In this document: positions 1 to 7,434 of the stretch, one piece after another | How positions within the stretch are numbered: the first letter of the stretch is position 1 | Layout of the letters: every line of letters starts with the position of its first letter | Source of the DNA: an uncultured Eubacterium sp. | Lineage (GTDB): Bacteria; Bacillota; Clostridia; Lachnospirales; Lachnospiraceae | Assembly (NCBI GenBank): GCA_900545725.1 | Contig: URAI01000033.1 | Coordinates: 1-22,640, forward strand | Direction of reading: 5' to 3' | Length of the DNA stretch: 22,640 nucleotides | Notes under the pieces: generated by a model | Databases searched by the model: none | What the model was told of the DNA's origin: nothing | Seen by the model: the letters and a program-made list of their open reading frames with translations, nothing else | Program-made: the position numbers and the translations under genes

Positions 1-518
1 CAATTTATTCAATTTATATGGCCGTAATTGAAGGTAAGCCTCTTACTAAGAGAATTGTTACTGTAACAGGTGATGGTGTTAAGAATCCTGGCAACTTTTA
101 TGTATGGCTTGGTATGAATTACAGACAGCTTCTTGATGCAGCAGGCGGACCTGTTGGTGAACCAGAGAAATATATTTCAGGTGGTCCTATGATGGGCTTT
201 GCCATGTATAGTCTTGATGTTCCTGTAGTTAAGGGAAGTTCATCACTTCTTGTTATGAAGGAAGATATTGTATCAAAGCTTGAAACATCAGCATGTATCA
301 GATGTGGCAGATGTGGTGAGGGATGTCCAAGTCATCTTCTTCCGGCTAAGCTTGCCGGTTTTGCTTCAAGAAACAACGAAGCCGGTTTCCTTAAGTTTGA
401 TGGTATGGAATGTGTTGAATGTGGAAGCTGTTCATTTGTCTGTCCGGCTAAGAGACCATTAACACAGCAGATTAAGTCAATGAGAAGAACAATCATGGCT
501 AACAGAAGAAAGAAGTAG
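1..518 (+). CDS. rnfC: Rnf complex subunit C, 3' part (5' end outside window)
   Basis: RnfC is the soluble NADH/FMN- and Fe-S-binding subunit of the membrane Rnf complex, which couples electron flow between ferredoxin and NAD+ to an ion gradient. The frame is open from base 3, and the residues before the first internal ATG (base 18) continue the family pattern leading into AVIEGKPLTKRIVTVTGDGV, so that ATG is internal and the gene starts upstream. The C-terminal part carries two [4Fe-4S] motifs, CIRCGRCGEGCP (about bases 292-327) and CVECGSCSFVCP (about 412-447), each in the ferredoxin-like CxxCxxCxxxC spacing. The tail is basic. It is the first visible gene of the order C-D-G-E-A-B, the usual clostridial arrangement. 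Confidence 0.95.
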   Translation, partial: IYSIYMAVIEGKPLTKRIVTVTGDGVKNPGNFYVWLGMNYRQLLDAAGGPVGEPEKYISGGPMMGFAMYSLDVPVVKGSSSLLVMKEDIVSKLETSACIRCGRCGEGCPSHLLPAKLAGFASRNNEAGFLKFDGMECVECGSCSFVCPAKRPLTQQIKSMRRTIMANRRKK

Positions 519-534
519 AAAGGTGGACAAATCA

Positions 535-1494
535 GTGAGTGATTTATTTAACGTATCGACAAATCCTCATGTACGAAGCAAGGATACAACTCAGACAATA
601 ATGAGAGATGTTCTTATTGCTCTGGCACCTGCTAGTATATTTGGTGTTTATAACTTTGGGATTGATGCTCTTATAAGAATTGTAGTAGGTATTGCTGCAT
701 GTATGGCATTTGAAGCTCTTTATGAGTATCTGATGCACAAAAAGATTACTGTTATGGATCTTAGTGCAGCAGTTACAGGTCTTTTAATTGCCCTTAATGT
801 TCCACCAACATTAAATGTTGGATTCGAAATTATCGGCTGTGCATTTGCAATTATTATTGTTAAGCAGTTATTTGGTGGTTTGGGACAGAATTTTATGAAC
901 CCTGCACTTGCAGCAAGATGTTTTCTTCTTATTGCATTTACAGGACCAATGACAAAGTTTGTTTATGATGGAGTGTCAGGAGCTACGCCACTGGCTATTT
1001 TAAAGCCGGGTGGAGAAGCAGAGGGTACAGTAAGCCTTTTTGACATGTTTATCGGTAAGACAGGTGGTGTTATCGGTGAGACATCTGTAGTCTGTCTTTT
1101 AATTGGTGCTGTATATCTTCTTGCACGTAAGGTTATTTCTTTAAGAATACCTTTAACATATGTTGCTACATTTGCAGTACTTATATTCCTTTTCGCTCCG
1201 GGTCATCAGTTTGATGTGACTTATTTAGCTGAACAGATATGTGGTGGTGGTCTTATATTAGGTGCATTCTTTATGGCAACAGATTATGTTACATCACCAA
1301 TTACACCTGCCGGCAAGATTGTATTCGGTGTTATATTAGGTTTACTTACATTCATATTCAGAATGTTTGGTGGTTCAGCGGAAGGTGTTTCTTATGCAAT
1401 TATCTTCTCTAACCTTTTAGTACCACTTATTGAGATGGTAACAGTGCCAAAGTCATTTGGTAAGAAAAAACCGGTAAAGGAGGCTGCAAAATAA
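535..1494 (+). CDS. rnfD: Rnf complex subunit D (flavinylated membrane subunit)
   Basis: Integral membrane subunit of Rnf, homologous to NqrB, carrying a covalently bound FMN in known family members. I chose GTG 535 (319 aa, MSDLFNVSTNPHVRSKDTT): it has AGGTGG 8 nt upstream and gives the usual RnfD N-terminus. A longer frame from GTG 523 would place the start inside that SD. Several hydrophobic segments follow. The motif YDGVSGATPL fits the flavin attachment site; its Thr (about residue 151) would be the FMN-bearing residue, modified by an ApbE-type flavin transferase that is not in this window. The late motif ATDYVTSPITPAGKI is also typical. The stop overlaps the rnfG start by one base (TAATG), suggesting translational coupling. 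Confidence 0.95.
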   Translation: MSDLFNVSTNPHVRSKDTTQTIMRDVLIALAPASIFGVYNFGIDALIRIVVGIAACMAFEALYEYLMHKKITVMDLSAAVTGLLIALNVPPTLNVGFEIIGCAFAIIIVKQLFGGLGQNFMNPALAARCFLLIAFTGPMTKFVYDGVSGATPLAILKPGGEAEGTVSLFDMFIGKTGGVIGETSVVCLLIGAVYLLARKVISLRIPLTYVATFAVLIFLFAPGHQFDVTYLAEQICGGGLILGAFFMATDYVTSPITPAGKIVFGVILGLLTFIFRMFGGSAEGVSYAIIFSNLLVPLIEMVTVPKSFGKKKPVKEAAK

Positions 1495-2144
1495 TGAATA
1501 AGATTATTAAAGATGCATGTATATTATTTGCAATTACACTTGTAGCTGGTATTTTACTTGGTGCAGTTTATGATATTACTAAGACACCAATAGCTAACCA
1601 GAATGAAAAAGCTAAACAGGAAGCTTATAGAGCTGTTATGGCAGATGCAGATAAGTTTGAAGAGATAGATGGTTTTTCTGCAGCTGATGGTGCTACATCG
1701 TATCTTGCTAAGGGAGATGAGGATTACTCTGCAGATGAGATAACAGAGGTTGTAGCAGGTGTTAAGGATAATAAGATTATTGGTTTTGTTGTTACTGTTG
1801 TGGCTGGTGACGGTTACGGCGGAGATATCAAGTTCTCTGTTGGTATTAAGGCTGATGGTACATATTCAGGTACATCAATTCTTTCAATCAGTGAAACAGC
1901 CGGTCTTGGTATGAGAGCTAAGACTGATCCGACATTTCTTGGACAGTTAGAAGGCAAAAAAGTAAGTAAGTTTAATGTCGTTAAAGACGGCACAGGTTCA
2001 TCAGCAGATGATAAGGTGGATGCAATCGGTGGTTCAACAATTACATCTAAGGCGGTTGTTAAAGGTGTTAATGCTGCTTTAACTGTATATAACGGACTTG
2101 CTTCTGCTAATGTAAAGACAGTAGGAGGTGCTACAATTGAATAA
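1494..2144 (+). CDS. rnfG: Rnf complex subunit G (FMN-binding, NqrC-like)
   Basis: RnfG carries a covalent FMN and lies on the outer face of the membrane, anchored by one N-terminal helix. The 216 aa product has that helix at about residues 8-26 and the FMN-binding domain in the second half. The pattern ETAGLGMRAK (about 134-143) is typical, and DAIGGSTITSKAV (about 176-188) matches the flavinylation motif, usually SGATITS; T182 is the expected FMN attachment residue. The one difference from the usual form is GGST instead of SGAT, which keeps the acceptor threonine. The start overlaps the rnfD stop, and the 3' end contains the SD and start of rnfE, so D, G and E are probably co-translated. 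Confidence 0.94.
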   Translation: MNKIIKDACILFAITLVAGILLGAVYDITKTPIANQNEKAKQEAYRAVMADADKFEEIDGFSAADGATSYLAKGDEDYSADEITEVVAGVKDNKIIGFVVTVVAGDGYGGDIKFSVGIKADGTYSGTSILSISETAGLGMRAKTDPTFLGQLEGKKVSKFNVVKDGTGSSADDKVDAIGGSTITSKAVVKGVNAALTVYNGLASANVKTVGGATIE

Positions 2145-2802
2145 ATGTGTTGAAAGACTTTATAATGGTTTAATTAAAGAAAATCCTACTTTTGTTTTAA
2201 CACTTGGTATGTGTCCGACACTTGCCGTTACAACATCAGCAATCAATGGTATTGGTATGGGACTTTCTTCAACAGTTGTATTAGTGATGTCTAACCTTAT
2301 GATATCATTACTTAGAAAAGTTATTCCTGATGGAGTAAGAATGCCAGCGTTTATCGTTATCGTTGCTTCATTCGTTACTATGGTACAGTTCCTTATGCAG
2401 GGCTACCTTCCATCACTTTATGATTCACTGGGAATATATATTCCGCTTATAGTTGTAAACTGTATTATTCTTGGACGTGCAGAAGCATATGCTTCTAAGA
2501 ATCCTGCAATTCCATCAGCATTTGATGGTCTTGGTATGGGTCTTGGATTTACATGTGCCATCACAATTCTTGGTGCAGTAAGAGAACTTCTTGGTGCAGG
2601 AACAATCCTTTCAACAGGCAGTTCAGCATTAGTTGATTTCTCAACAATGGGTTATACTCCTGCAAGTATTTTTATTCTTGCTCCTGGAGCATTCTTTGTT
2701 CTTGCAATGTGTATTGCTGTTATGAACAGAATTAAGAGAAAACATGGTATGAAGCAGGCAGAAGTTCCTGATTATATCGGAGATGACGAAAAGGATGCAT
2801 AG
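2137..2802 (+). CDS. rnfE: Rnf complex subunit E
   Basis: Integral membrane subunit related to NqrD. With RnfA it forms the antiparallel membrane core of the complex. I chose TTG 2137 (221 aa, MNKCVERLYNGLIKENPTFV), because AGGAGG at 2123-2128 lies 8 nt upstream and the residues match the family N-terminus. A frame opening at GTG 2128 would start on the last bases of that SD. The family pattern VLTLGMCPTLAVTTSA near the N-terminus carries the conserved Cys expected near the intramembrane Fe-S centre. The second half has GLGMGLGFTCAITILGAVRELLGAG (split here only for recognition). The gene overlaps rnfG by 8 nt and ends in a charged tail. Confidence 0.95.
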   Translation: MNKCVERLYNGLIKENPTFVLTLGMCPTLAVTTSAINGIGMGLSSTVVLVMSNLMISLLRKVIPDGVRMPAFIVIVASFVTMVQFLMQGYLPSLYDSLGIYIPLIVVNCIILGRAEAYASKNPAIPSAFDGLGMGLGFTCAITILGAVRELLGAGTILSTGSSALVDFSTMGYTPASIFILAPGAFFVLAMCIAVMNRIKRKHGMKQAEVPDYIGDDEKDA

Positions 2803-2835
2803 AGGTTATTGATTATAGGTATATGAACAATGACC

Positions 2836-2858
2836 ACATAGACGTAAATAGTCTGTGT
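2836..2858 (+). other. Hairpin in the rnfE-rnfA gap (upstream one)
   Basis: ACATAGAC (2836-2843) can pair with GTCTGTGT (2851-2858) around the loop GTAAATA, giving 8 pairs including one G-U. No T-run follows, so it does not look like a terminator. It lies in the only sizeable gap (about 115 nt) inside an otherwise overlapping operon, so an mRNA processing or stability role is possible. That role is inference. Confidence 0.45.
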
Positions 2859-2882
2859 CATAACGCAAGCTTAATATTTTAT

Positions 2883-2910
2883 TGCACATTTTATATGTGC
2901 AGGAATGGAG
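2883..2910 (+). promoter_or_regulatory. Hairpin abutting the rnfA ribosome binding site
   Basis: TGCACAT (2883-2889) and ATGTGCA (2895-2901) form a perfect 7-bp stem with loop TTTAT. The 3' arm is followed at once by GGAATGGAG, the rnfA SD, 6 nt before ATG 2917. The same layout, a stem ending in GC(A) and then GGAA(A)TGRRG, is seen before the leucine-rich-repeat gene and gerW, and in larger form before ruvA and ruvB. A role in translation initiation or transcript end-protection is inferred. Confidence 0.55.
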
Positions 2911-2916
2911 ACTATA

Positions 2917-3489
2917 ATGAATTTATTAATTATTGCTATAAGTGCTGCATTAGTAAATAATGTAGTATTAAGCCAGTTCCTTGGTCTGTGTCCTTTCCTT
3001 GGAGTATCAAAGAAGATTAACACAGCAGCAGGAATGGGTGGAGCAGTTATCGGTGTTATTACTGTTGCATCAGCGCTTTGCAGTCTTATATATGACTTTA
3101 TATTAACACCACTTGATTTAACATACTTAAATACAATCGTATTTATCCTTGTTATTGCAGCATTAGTTCAGTTTGTTGAAATGTTCCTGAAGAAGACATC
3201 GCCTTCACTTTATGAGGCTCTTGGTGTATATCTTCCACTTATTACAACTAACTGTGCAGTTCTTGGTGTTGCACTTACTAATGTACAGAATGGTTATAAT
3301 TTCATTGAATCGGTAATCTGTGGTTTTGGTACAGCAATTGGTTTTACAATTGCTATCATTATCATGGCTGGTATTCGTGAAAGAATTGAATTTAACGATG
3401 TTCCGGAAAGCTTTCAGGGAATGCCATTAGTTCTTCTTACAGCAGGACTTATGTCAATTGCATTCTTCGGTTTTTCAGGTATACTTTAA
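2917..3489 (+). CDS. rnfA: Rnf complex subunit A
   Basis: Membrane subunit related to NqrE and partner of RnfE in the ion-translocating core. The product is 190 aa from ATG 2917 (MNLLIIAISAALVNNVVLSQ). I prefer this over the in-frame ATG 2905, which sits inside the SD TGGAG and would add METI. Family patterns are visible: LVNNVVLSQFLGLCPFLGVS near the N-terminus and LYEALGVYLPLITTNCAVLG in the middle, the latter with the conserved Asn-Cys pair. Almost the whole protein is hydrophobic helices. It is separated from rnfE by about 115 nt holding two hairpins, and followed by rnfB after 18 nt. Confidence 0.95.
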   Translation: MNLLIIAISAALVNNVVLSQFLGLCPFLGVSKKINTAAGMGGAVIGVITVASALCSLIYDFILTPLDLTYLNTIVFILVIAALVQFVEMFLKKTSPSLYEALGVYLPLITTNCAVLGVALTNVQNGYNFIESVICGFGTAIGFTIAIIIMAGIRERIEFNDVPESFQGMPLVLLTAGLMSIAFFGFSGIL

Positions 3490-3507
3490 TAGGGAGGAGA
3501 CAGTAAT

Positions 3508-4308
3508 ATGACAGGTATTATTATTGCAGCAGTTGTAGTAGGCTGTGTAGGTCTTATACTCGGACTCTTCCTTGGTTTTATGGGTAAGAAGTTTGCAGTA
3601 GAGGTTGACCAGAAGGAAATAGATGTAAGAGCAGAACTTCCGGGTAATAACTGCGGTGGCTGCGGATATGCAGGTTGTGATGCACTTGCTAAGGCAATCG
3701 CAGCAGGAGAAGCAGATGTTAATGCATGTCCTGTAGGTGGTGAGCCTGTTGCAGCTAAGATAGCAGCCATTATGGGTGCTGAGGTTGGTGACAGTGTAAG
3801 AATGACAGCATTTGTTAAATGTTCAGGAGATTGTAACAGTGCCAAAGAAAATTACAAGTATTCGGGTGTTGAAGAATGTACAGTAATGCCATTTGCACCA
3901 AATGGTGGTTCTAAGGCATGTACATATGGATGTATGGGATATGGCTCATGTGTTAAGGCCTGTCCATTTGATGCAATATATATTAAAGATGGTATTGCAG
4001 TTGTAGATAAGGAAAAATGTAAGGCTTGTGGTAAGTGTGTTGCTACATGTCCAAGACATCTTATCGAGCTTATACCTTATAAGGCAAAATATGCTGTTAC
4101 ATGTGCATCTAAGGATAAGGGTAAAGATGTTATGGCAGCATGTTCAGTAGGCTGTATCGGATGTATGCTTTGTACAAAGCAGTGTAAATTTGATGCTATT
4201 ACAGTTGAAAATAACATAGCTCACATTGATTATGATAAGTGTGTTGGATGTGGTTTATGTGCCGCTAAGTGTCCAAAGAAGATAATACATTTACAGCAGA
4301 AGCAGTAG
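3508..4308 (+). CDS. rnfB: Rnf complex subunit B (multi-cluster Fe-S protein)
   Basis: RnfB is the entry point for electrons from reduced ferredoxin. SD GGGAGG precedes ATG 3508. The 266 aa protein has an N-terminal membrane helix (about residues 4-25), then the 4Fe-4S domain with C49, C52, C57 and C74 (NNCGGCGYAGC...ACP). Next come ferredoxin-type motifs: CTYGCMGYGSCVKACP (about 138-152), CKACGKCVATCP, CSVGCIGCMLCTKQC and CVGCGLCAAKCP near the C-terminus. The first of these has a stretched spacing (CxxxCxxxxxCxxxC), which is usual for this family rather than a defect. It is the last gene of the operon; a strong terminator follows about 60 nt after the stop. Confidence 0.96.
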   Translation: MTGIIIAAVVVGCVGLILGLFLGFMGKKFAVEVDQKEIDVRAELPGNNCGGCGYAGCDALAKAIAAGEADVNACPVGGEPVAAKIAAIMGAEVGDSVRMTAFVKCSGDCNSAKENYKYSGVEECTVMPFAPNGGSKACTYGCMGYGSCVKACPFDAIYIKDGIAVVDKEKCKACGKCVATCPRHLIELIPYKAKYAVTCASKDKGKDVMAACSVGCIGCMLCTKQCKFDAITVENNIAHIDYDKCVGCGLCAAKCPKKIIHLQQKQ

Positions 4309-4366
4309 AGGTATATATTAGTTAATAATGATTACGGCAGAATATATAGTTTAATATTAATTCAGC

Positions 4367-4410
4367 AAAAGACAGAGGAGAAAGAATAATTCTTTTACTC
4401 TGTCTTTTTT
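4367..4410 (+). terminator. Rho-independent terminator of the rnf operon
   Basis: AAAAGACAGAG (4367-4377) pairs perfectly with CTCTGTCTTTT (4398-4408). The inner bases AAAGA/TCTTT can extend the hairpin, and a T-run ends it. It closes the rnf transcript after rnfB. Confidence 0.92.
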
Positions 4411-4688
4411 ATTTGAAACCTTTATCTGAATTACATTGTAAAAATTATAGAAATATATTGAAATATTATAATGATATAATTTATAATAAAATATGAGTGT
4501 TAAAAACGAAGCAATAAACTTAGAATATATTTTATAATCAGTGTTAAAATGTATTTTACAATTATTAGTTAATGGAATAATATAAGTGCCGGATTTTATC
4601 TATCATATTATTAATAGCGTAATTTAATAGTATATAATTAATAAGGTATAATTCTGATATTAAGAAGAAAATGGGGTAAATACACATA
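4411..4688. other. AT-rich spacer without a recognisable gene
   Basis: The stretch between the rnf terminator and the NusG domain II gene is very AT-rich. I find no convincing open frame with an SD, no riboswitch fold I recognise and no repeat. The only supportable element is a promoter candidate near its 3' end (4624-4652). Confidence 0.6.
4624..4652 (+). promoter_or_regulatory. Candidate sigma-A promoter for the NusG domain II gene
   Basis: TTAATA (4624-4629), a 17-nt spacer and a perfect TATAAT (4647-4652) lie about 36 nt before ATG 4689. The -35 box matches TTGACA at only four positions, and the whole region is AT-rich, so chance matches are likely. Confidence 0.4.
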
Positions 4689-5147
4689 ATGGGAAATACA
4701 AATAATAAAGATACAGGCTCTAAGAAAAAAAGAAGGGATGTAATACTGATTGTTGTGCTGCTTATTGCAGCGTTGACAGCATATTTTATAATAGAGGCTG
4801 TAGTAAAAAAACAAGGCTGTAATGTTGTTGTAAAGGTAGATGGAAAGGTTATAGATACGATGAGACTTGATAAGAACCAGAGTATTATAGTTAAAGGCTA
4901 CAATGGAGGTTCTAATAAGGTTGTTATTGAAGATAATATGGTATATATGACAGAGGCGGACTGTTCTGATAAAATATGCGTCAATACGGGAAAGATAAGC
5001 AGAACAGGTGAGACGATAGTATGTCTTCCGCACAGAGTTGTAGTAGAGATTACAAAAGCTGATAAGAGTAGTGTTATGTCAGGGGCTGATAATTCTTTAG
5101 ATGGTACAGTACGGGATAATCAGCCGTTAGATTCGGTTGTAAAGTGA
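4689..5147 (+). CDS. Membrane-anchored NusG domain II protein
   Basis: The 152 aa product has a lysine/arginine-rich N-terminus and one membrane helix at about residues 18-38. An extracytoplasmic domain of the NusG_II type follows: VVVKVDGKVIDTMRL, then VYMTEADCSDKICVNTGKIS and VCLPHRVVVEI. The three cysteines in DCSDKIC and IVCLPH are a regular feature of this family. This is not the transcription factor NusG; only the small beta-domain is shared. Its function is unknown, but such genes are often found beside Rnf genes and Gx-family membrane proteins, as here. A GGGG stretch about 12 nt before the ATG is a rather distant SD. The tail beyond about residue 128 is hydrophilic and probably disordered. 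Confidence 0.82.
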   Translation: MGNTNNKDTGSKKKRRDVILIVVLLIAALTAYFIIEAVVKKQGCNVVVKVDGKVIDTMRLDKNQSIIVKGYNGGSNKVVIEDNMVYMTEADCSDKICVNTGKISRTGETIVCLPHRVVVEITKADKSSVMSGADNSLDGTVRDNQPLDSVVK

Positions 5148-5204
5148 CAGATGTATTTTTAATATATAAATTACTATAAAGCCTTGAAAAGACGGCAACA
5201 ACAA

Positions 5205-5246
5205 ATCAGTTAATATGCATTTATAATATGTATAAATATTGCTGAT
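5205..5246 (+). other. Imperfect AT-rich hairpin in the Gx leader
   Basis: ATCAG (5205-5209) can pair with CTGAT (5242-5246), and ATTTATA (5219-5225) with TATAAAT (5231-5237), enclosing loop ATATG. It lies 40 nt before the Gx gene. The AT richness makes chance folding quite possible, and I do not recognise a known riboswitch. Confidence 0.25.
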
Positions 5247-5287
5247 AAAAAGTTACTTATAAAAATCAATATTAAAACGGTGAGAAA

Positions 5288-5797
5288 ATGATACAGAAAC
5301 AAACAAAGAGAATTGCAATGTGTGGTGTTCTTACAACGCTTGCAATGATTTTCAGTTATATAGAAAGCATTATACCCATACCTGTTCCAGTGCCTGGAAT
5401 TAAGCTTGGAGTGGCTAATATTGCAATAGTCAGTGTATTATATATAGTTGGCTCAAAAGAGGCCTGTATAGTCAATATAATAAGAATTGTACTTACTGCA
5501 TTATTATTTGGAAATCTTAATTCATTTATTTTTAGCATGTGTGGTGGAGGACTAAGTATTATAATGATGATTATAGTTAAAAAACTTGACATTCTGACAG
5601 TAACAGGTGTCAGTGTAATTGGTGGTATAATGCATAATATAGGTCAGATAGGAGCTGCAATATTGATAATGGGAAGCAGTGCAATTATATTATATCTTCC
5701 TGTATTATTGATATCAGGTGTTATAACCGGTATCGTAATAGGAATAGTGGCGGGAATGGTTATGAAAAGAGTGATGGCATCGGATGTTATAAAGTAA
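5288..5797 (+). CDS. Gx transporter family membrane protein
   Basis: A 169 aa, strongly hydrophobic protein with about five or six membrane helices. The N-terminal half has PVPVPGIKLGVANI, typical of the Gx family, also annotated as heptaprenyl diphosphate synthase component I. The fold resembles small substrate-binding (S) components of ECF-type transporters, so a transport role is more plausible than prenyl synthesis, but the substrate is unknown. GGTGAG lies only 3 nt before ATG 5288. The gene follows the NusG domain II gene after 140 nt, a pairing common near Rnf and FMN-binding proteins; a link to Rnf assembly or flavin supply is inference. A bidirectional terminator follows. Confidence 0.82.
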   Translation: MIQKQTKRIAMCGVLTTLAMIFSYIESIIPIPVPVPGIKLGVANIAIVSVLYIVGSKEACIVNIIRIVLTALLFGNLNSFIFSMCGGGLSIIMMIIVKKLDILTVTGVSVIGGIMHNIGQIGAAILIMGSSAIILYLPVLLISGVITGIVIGIVAGMVMKRVMASDVIK

Positions 5798-5854
5798 AAA
5801 TAAATATTTTAATAATATCTGTGAAATGGGAATAGTGTGAATAGGCAGATTTAT

Positions 5855-5898
5855 AAAAGAAACGCACGGTATATTTAATATTACCGTGCGTTTCTTTT
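5855..5898. terminator. Bidirectional terminator between convergent genes
   Basis: AAAAGAAACGCACGGTA (5855-5871) and TACCGTGCGTTTCTTTT (5882-5898) form a perfect 17-bp stem with a 10-nt loop. A-run and T-run flanks allow it to act in both directions. It serves the Gx gene (+) and the glycosyltransferase (-), whose stop is 22 nt away. Confidence 0.93.
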
Positions 5899-5919
5899 TA
5901 GTTAGTTGAAATGATTATA

Positions 5920-7218
5920 TCAATCTTTATACTGCTGTTGTAATTCAATATCTTCAACTGATTTTGAAATAGAATGAGTAATTGGCTTCCATTCAACTTT
6001 TTTAACCAGGGCTACTAATGAAATAGGAATATAAGTAGCCATAAAAATAGGGAATGTAAATAAATACATAATCTTTTTCTTGGTTGGAGCCAATATCTTG
6101 TTCCATTCAGTTATCAATGTAATGAGTCCCATAAAGAATATGAGTATATAAAAATTAACACATCCATAGCCGATAGCTAACAATGTAGGTTTTAATAACA
6201 TCTTAAAAACATGCATATTAGACGCTGCACATATTAAGAAGCCAACATTAAGGACAATACATCCTACTGATAATAAGGTGGCAGGTGCCAGTGTCATAAA
6301 CATATCATAACATGAAACAAACATCTCACGTTTCTTAAACATCATTGTAATAAGTTCCTTGCCATATTTATACATTACCTGATAGAAACCCTTTGACCAA
6401 CGCATACGCTGATTCCATGACTGTTTAAATGTCGTAGGCTGTTCATCATAAAACATCGCATTTTCACAATAACCAATCTTTTCACCTTCAAGAATATTAA
6501 CAACAGAAAACTGAATATCCTCAGTAAGAAGATTAAACTTCCATCCGTTATTTTTCTTAATAATTGAACTGTTGACAAGGAAACCCGTTCCTGATACAGC
6601 ACAACTTGTCTTTAACATCATACGTGGATTATTAAGATACTTTGCTTCACGTATAAACCAAAGTGAATAACCGGCAGTTATCCAGTTGGTATCATAGTTC
6701 TTGGAATTTCTATAGCTTGTGATAACATTGTATCCTGAATCGAATACGTTATTCATCTCTTTTACATAATTTTTATCAATAACATTATCTGCATCAAATA
6801 TAAAATAACCATCATATGCATCATAACCGCCAAAATCTTCTGCTATATGGCTGAAAGCATAATCCAGTGCATACCCCTTACCTACGAGCATATTATTAAA
6901 ACGCTCATAAACAATTGCACCGTTCTGTCTTGAAATATCAGCAGTATCATCAGTACAGTTATCAGCAACAACTATAACATCAATAAGCTCTGCCGGATAA
7001 TTCTGTCTTTTAATACTCTGAATAAGATTACCTATAACTGCGCGTTCGTTACGGGCTGCTATAATAAAAGCAAACCGGTGTTTAACAGAAGCTTCAGGAA
7101 TAGGTTTCTTTTTGTTTTTTTCACCAAAAAGTGCGATAATGATGTATATAAACTGATAAAAATATAATACGGTCAATGCAATATATAATATAGCATTGAT
7201 TGAATTAACAAGTTCCAT
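5920..7218 (-). CDS. Membrane GT2 glycosyltransferase, processive type
   Basis: A 432 aa protein of glycosyltransferase family 2, which moves a sugar from a nucleotide sugar to an acceptor at the cytoplasmic face of the membrane. Layout: N-terminal membrane helix (about residues 8-31), GT-A catalytic domain, and several C-terminal helices (from about 305). Motifs in order: AARNE (54-58), VVADNCTDDTA (83-93), the metal-binding FDADN (141-145), SGTGF (209-213), TED with the likely catalytic Asp (232-234) and QRMRW (270-274). The TED plus QxxRW set is typical of processive enzymes such as hyaluronan or poly-N-acetylglucosamine synthases; the polymer made here cannot be told. On the minus strand, GGAGAGG precedes the ATG. 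It is transcribed alone from its own strong promoter. Confidence 0.88.
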   Translation of the reverse strand: MELVNSINAILYIALTVLYFYQFIYIIIALFGEKNKKKPIPEASVKHRFAFIIAARNERAVIGNLIQSIKRQNYPAELIDVIVVADNCTDDTADISRQNGAIVYERFNNMLVGKGYALDYAFSHIAEDFGGYDAYDGYFIFDADNVIDKNYVKEMNNVFDSGYNVITSYRNSKNYDTNWITAGYSLWFIREAKYLNNPRMMLKTSCAVSGTGFLVNSSIIKKNNGWKFNLLTEDIQFSVVNILEGEKIGYCENAMFYDEQPTTFKQSWNQRMRWSKGFYQVMYKYGKELITMMFKKREMFVSCYDMFMTLAPATLLSVGCIVLNVGFLICAASNMHVFKMLLKPTLLAIGYGCVNFYILIFFMGLITLITEWNKILAPTKKKIMYLFTFPIFMATYIPISLVALVKKVEWKPITHSISKSVEDIELQQQYKD

Positions 7219-7280
7219 TATGTATCCTCTCCATTTTTAAAATGAAAAACAATTTTTTATTTTTCTAAAGTCCTTTACAG

Positions 7281-7308
7281 ATTATAACATTACTTTTAAA
7301 GGTGTCAA
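7281..7308 (-). promoter_or_regulatory. Near-consensus promoter for the glycosyltransferase
   Basis: On the minus strand TTGACA (7303-7308), a 16-nt spacer and TATAAT (7281-7286) form a full-consensus sigma-A promoter about 60 nt before the ATG at 7218. It is the best promoter match in the window and suggests strong basal expression. Confidence 0.8.
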
Positions 7309-7370
7309 TAGTTTATTACTCTTTTTATCTATTTTAATACAAAATATTGCCTTTGTACAGTGAAAAATAA

Positions 7371-7398
7371 TTGACAAATTTATTCAGTATTATATTAT
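7371..7398 (+). promoter_or_regulatory. Promoter for the DUF815 ATPase gene
   Basis: TTGACA (7371-7376), a 16-nt spacer and TATTAT (7393-7398) lie about 37 nt before ATG 7435. The -35 box is perfect and the -10 box differs at one base. Other TATAAT-like hexamers nearby (7398-7403) give poorer spacing. It diverges from the glycosyltransferase promoter about 60 nt away. Confidence 0.65.
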
Positions 7399-7434
7399 AT
7401 AATGTAATGCATAAAAAAAGAAATGGAGAAAAGT

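Noticed and set aside
3486..3845. A 119-codon open frame on the minus strand opposite rnfB.
   Set aside because: It is the antisense shadow of the strongly supported rnfB, with a low-complexity Pro/Ala/Ser-rich product and no family resemblance.
4458..4480. TTGAAA followed by TATAAT as a promoter after the rnf terminator.
   Set aside because: The spacer is only 11 nt, too short for a sigma-A promoter, and the surrounding sequence is full of similar AT hexamers.
4309..5287. A flavin or other known riboswitch upstream of the NusG domain II and Gx genes.
   Set aside because: I find none of the conserved cores I know (FMN, lysine, SAM, cobalamin, TPP); only an AT-rich imperfect hairpin is present.
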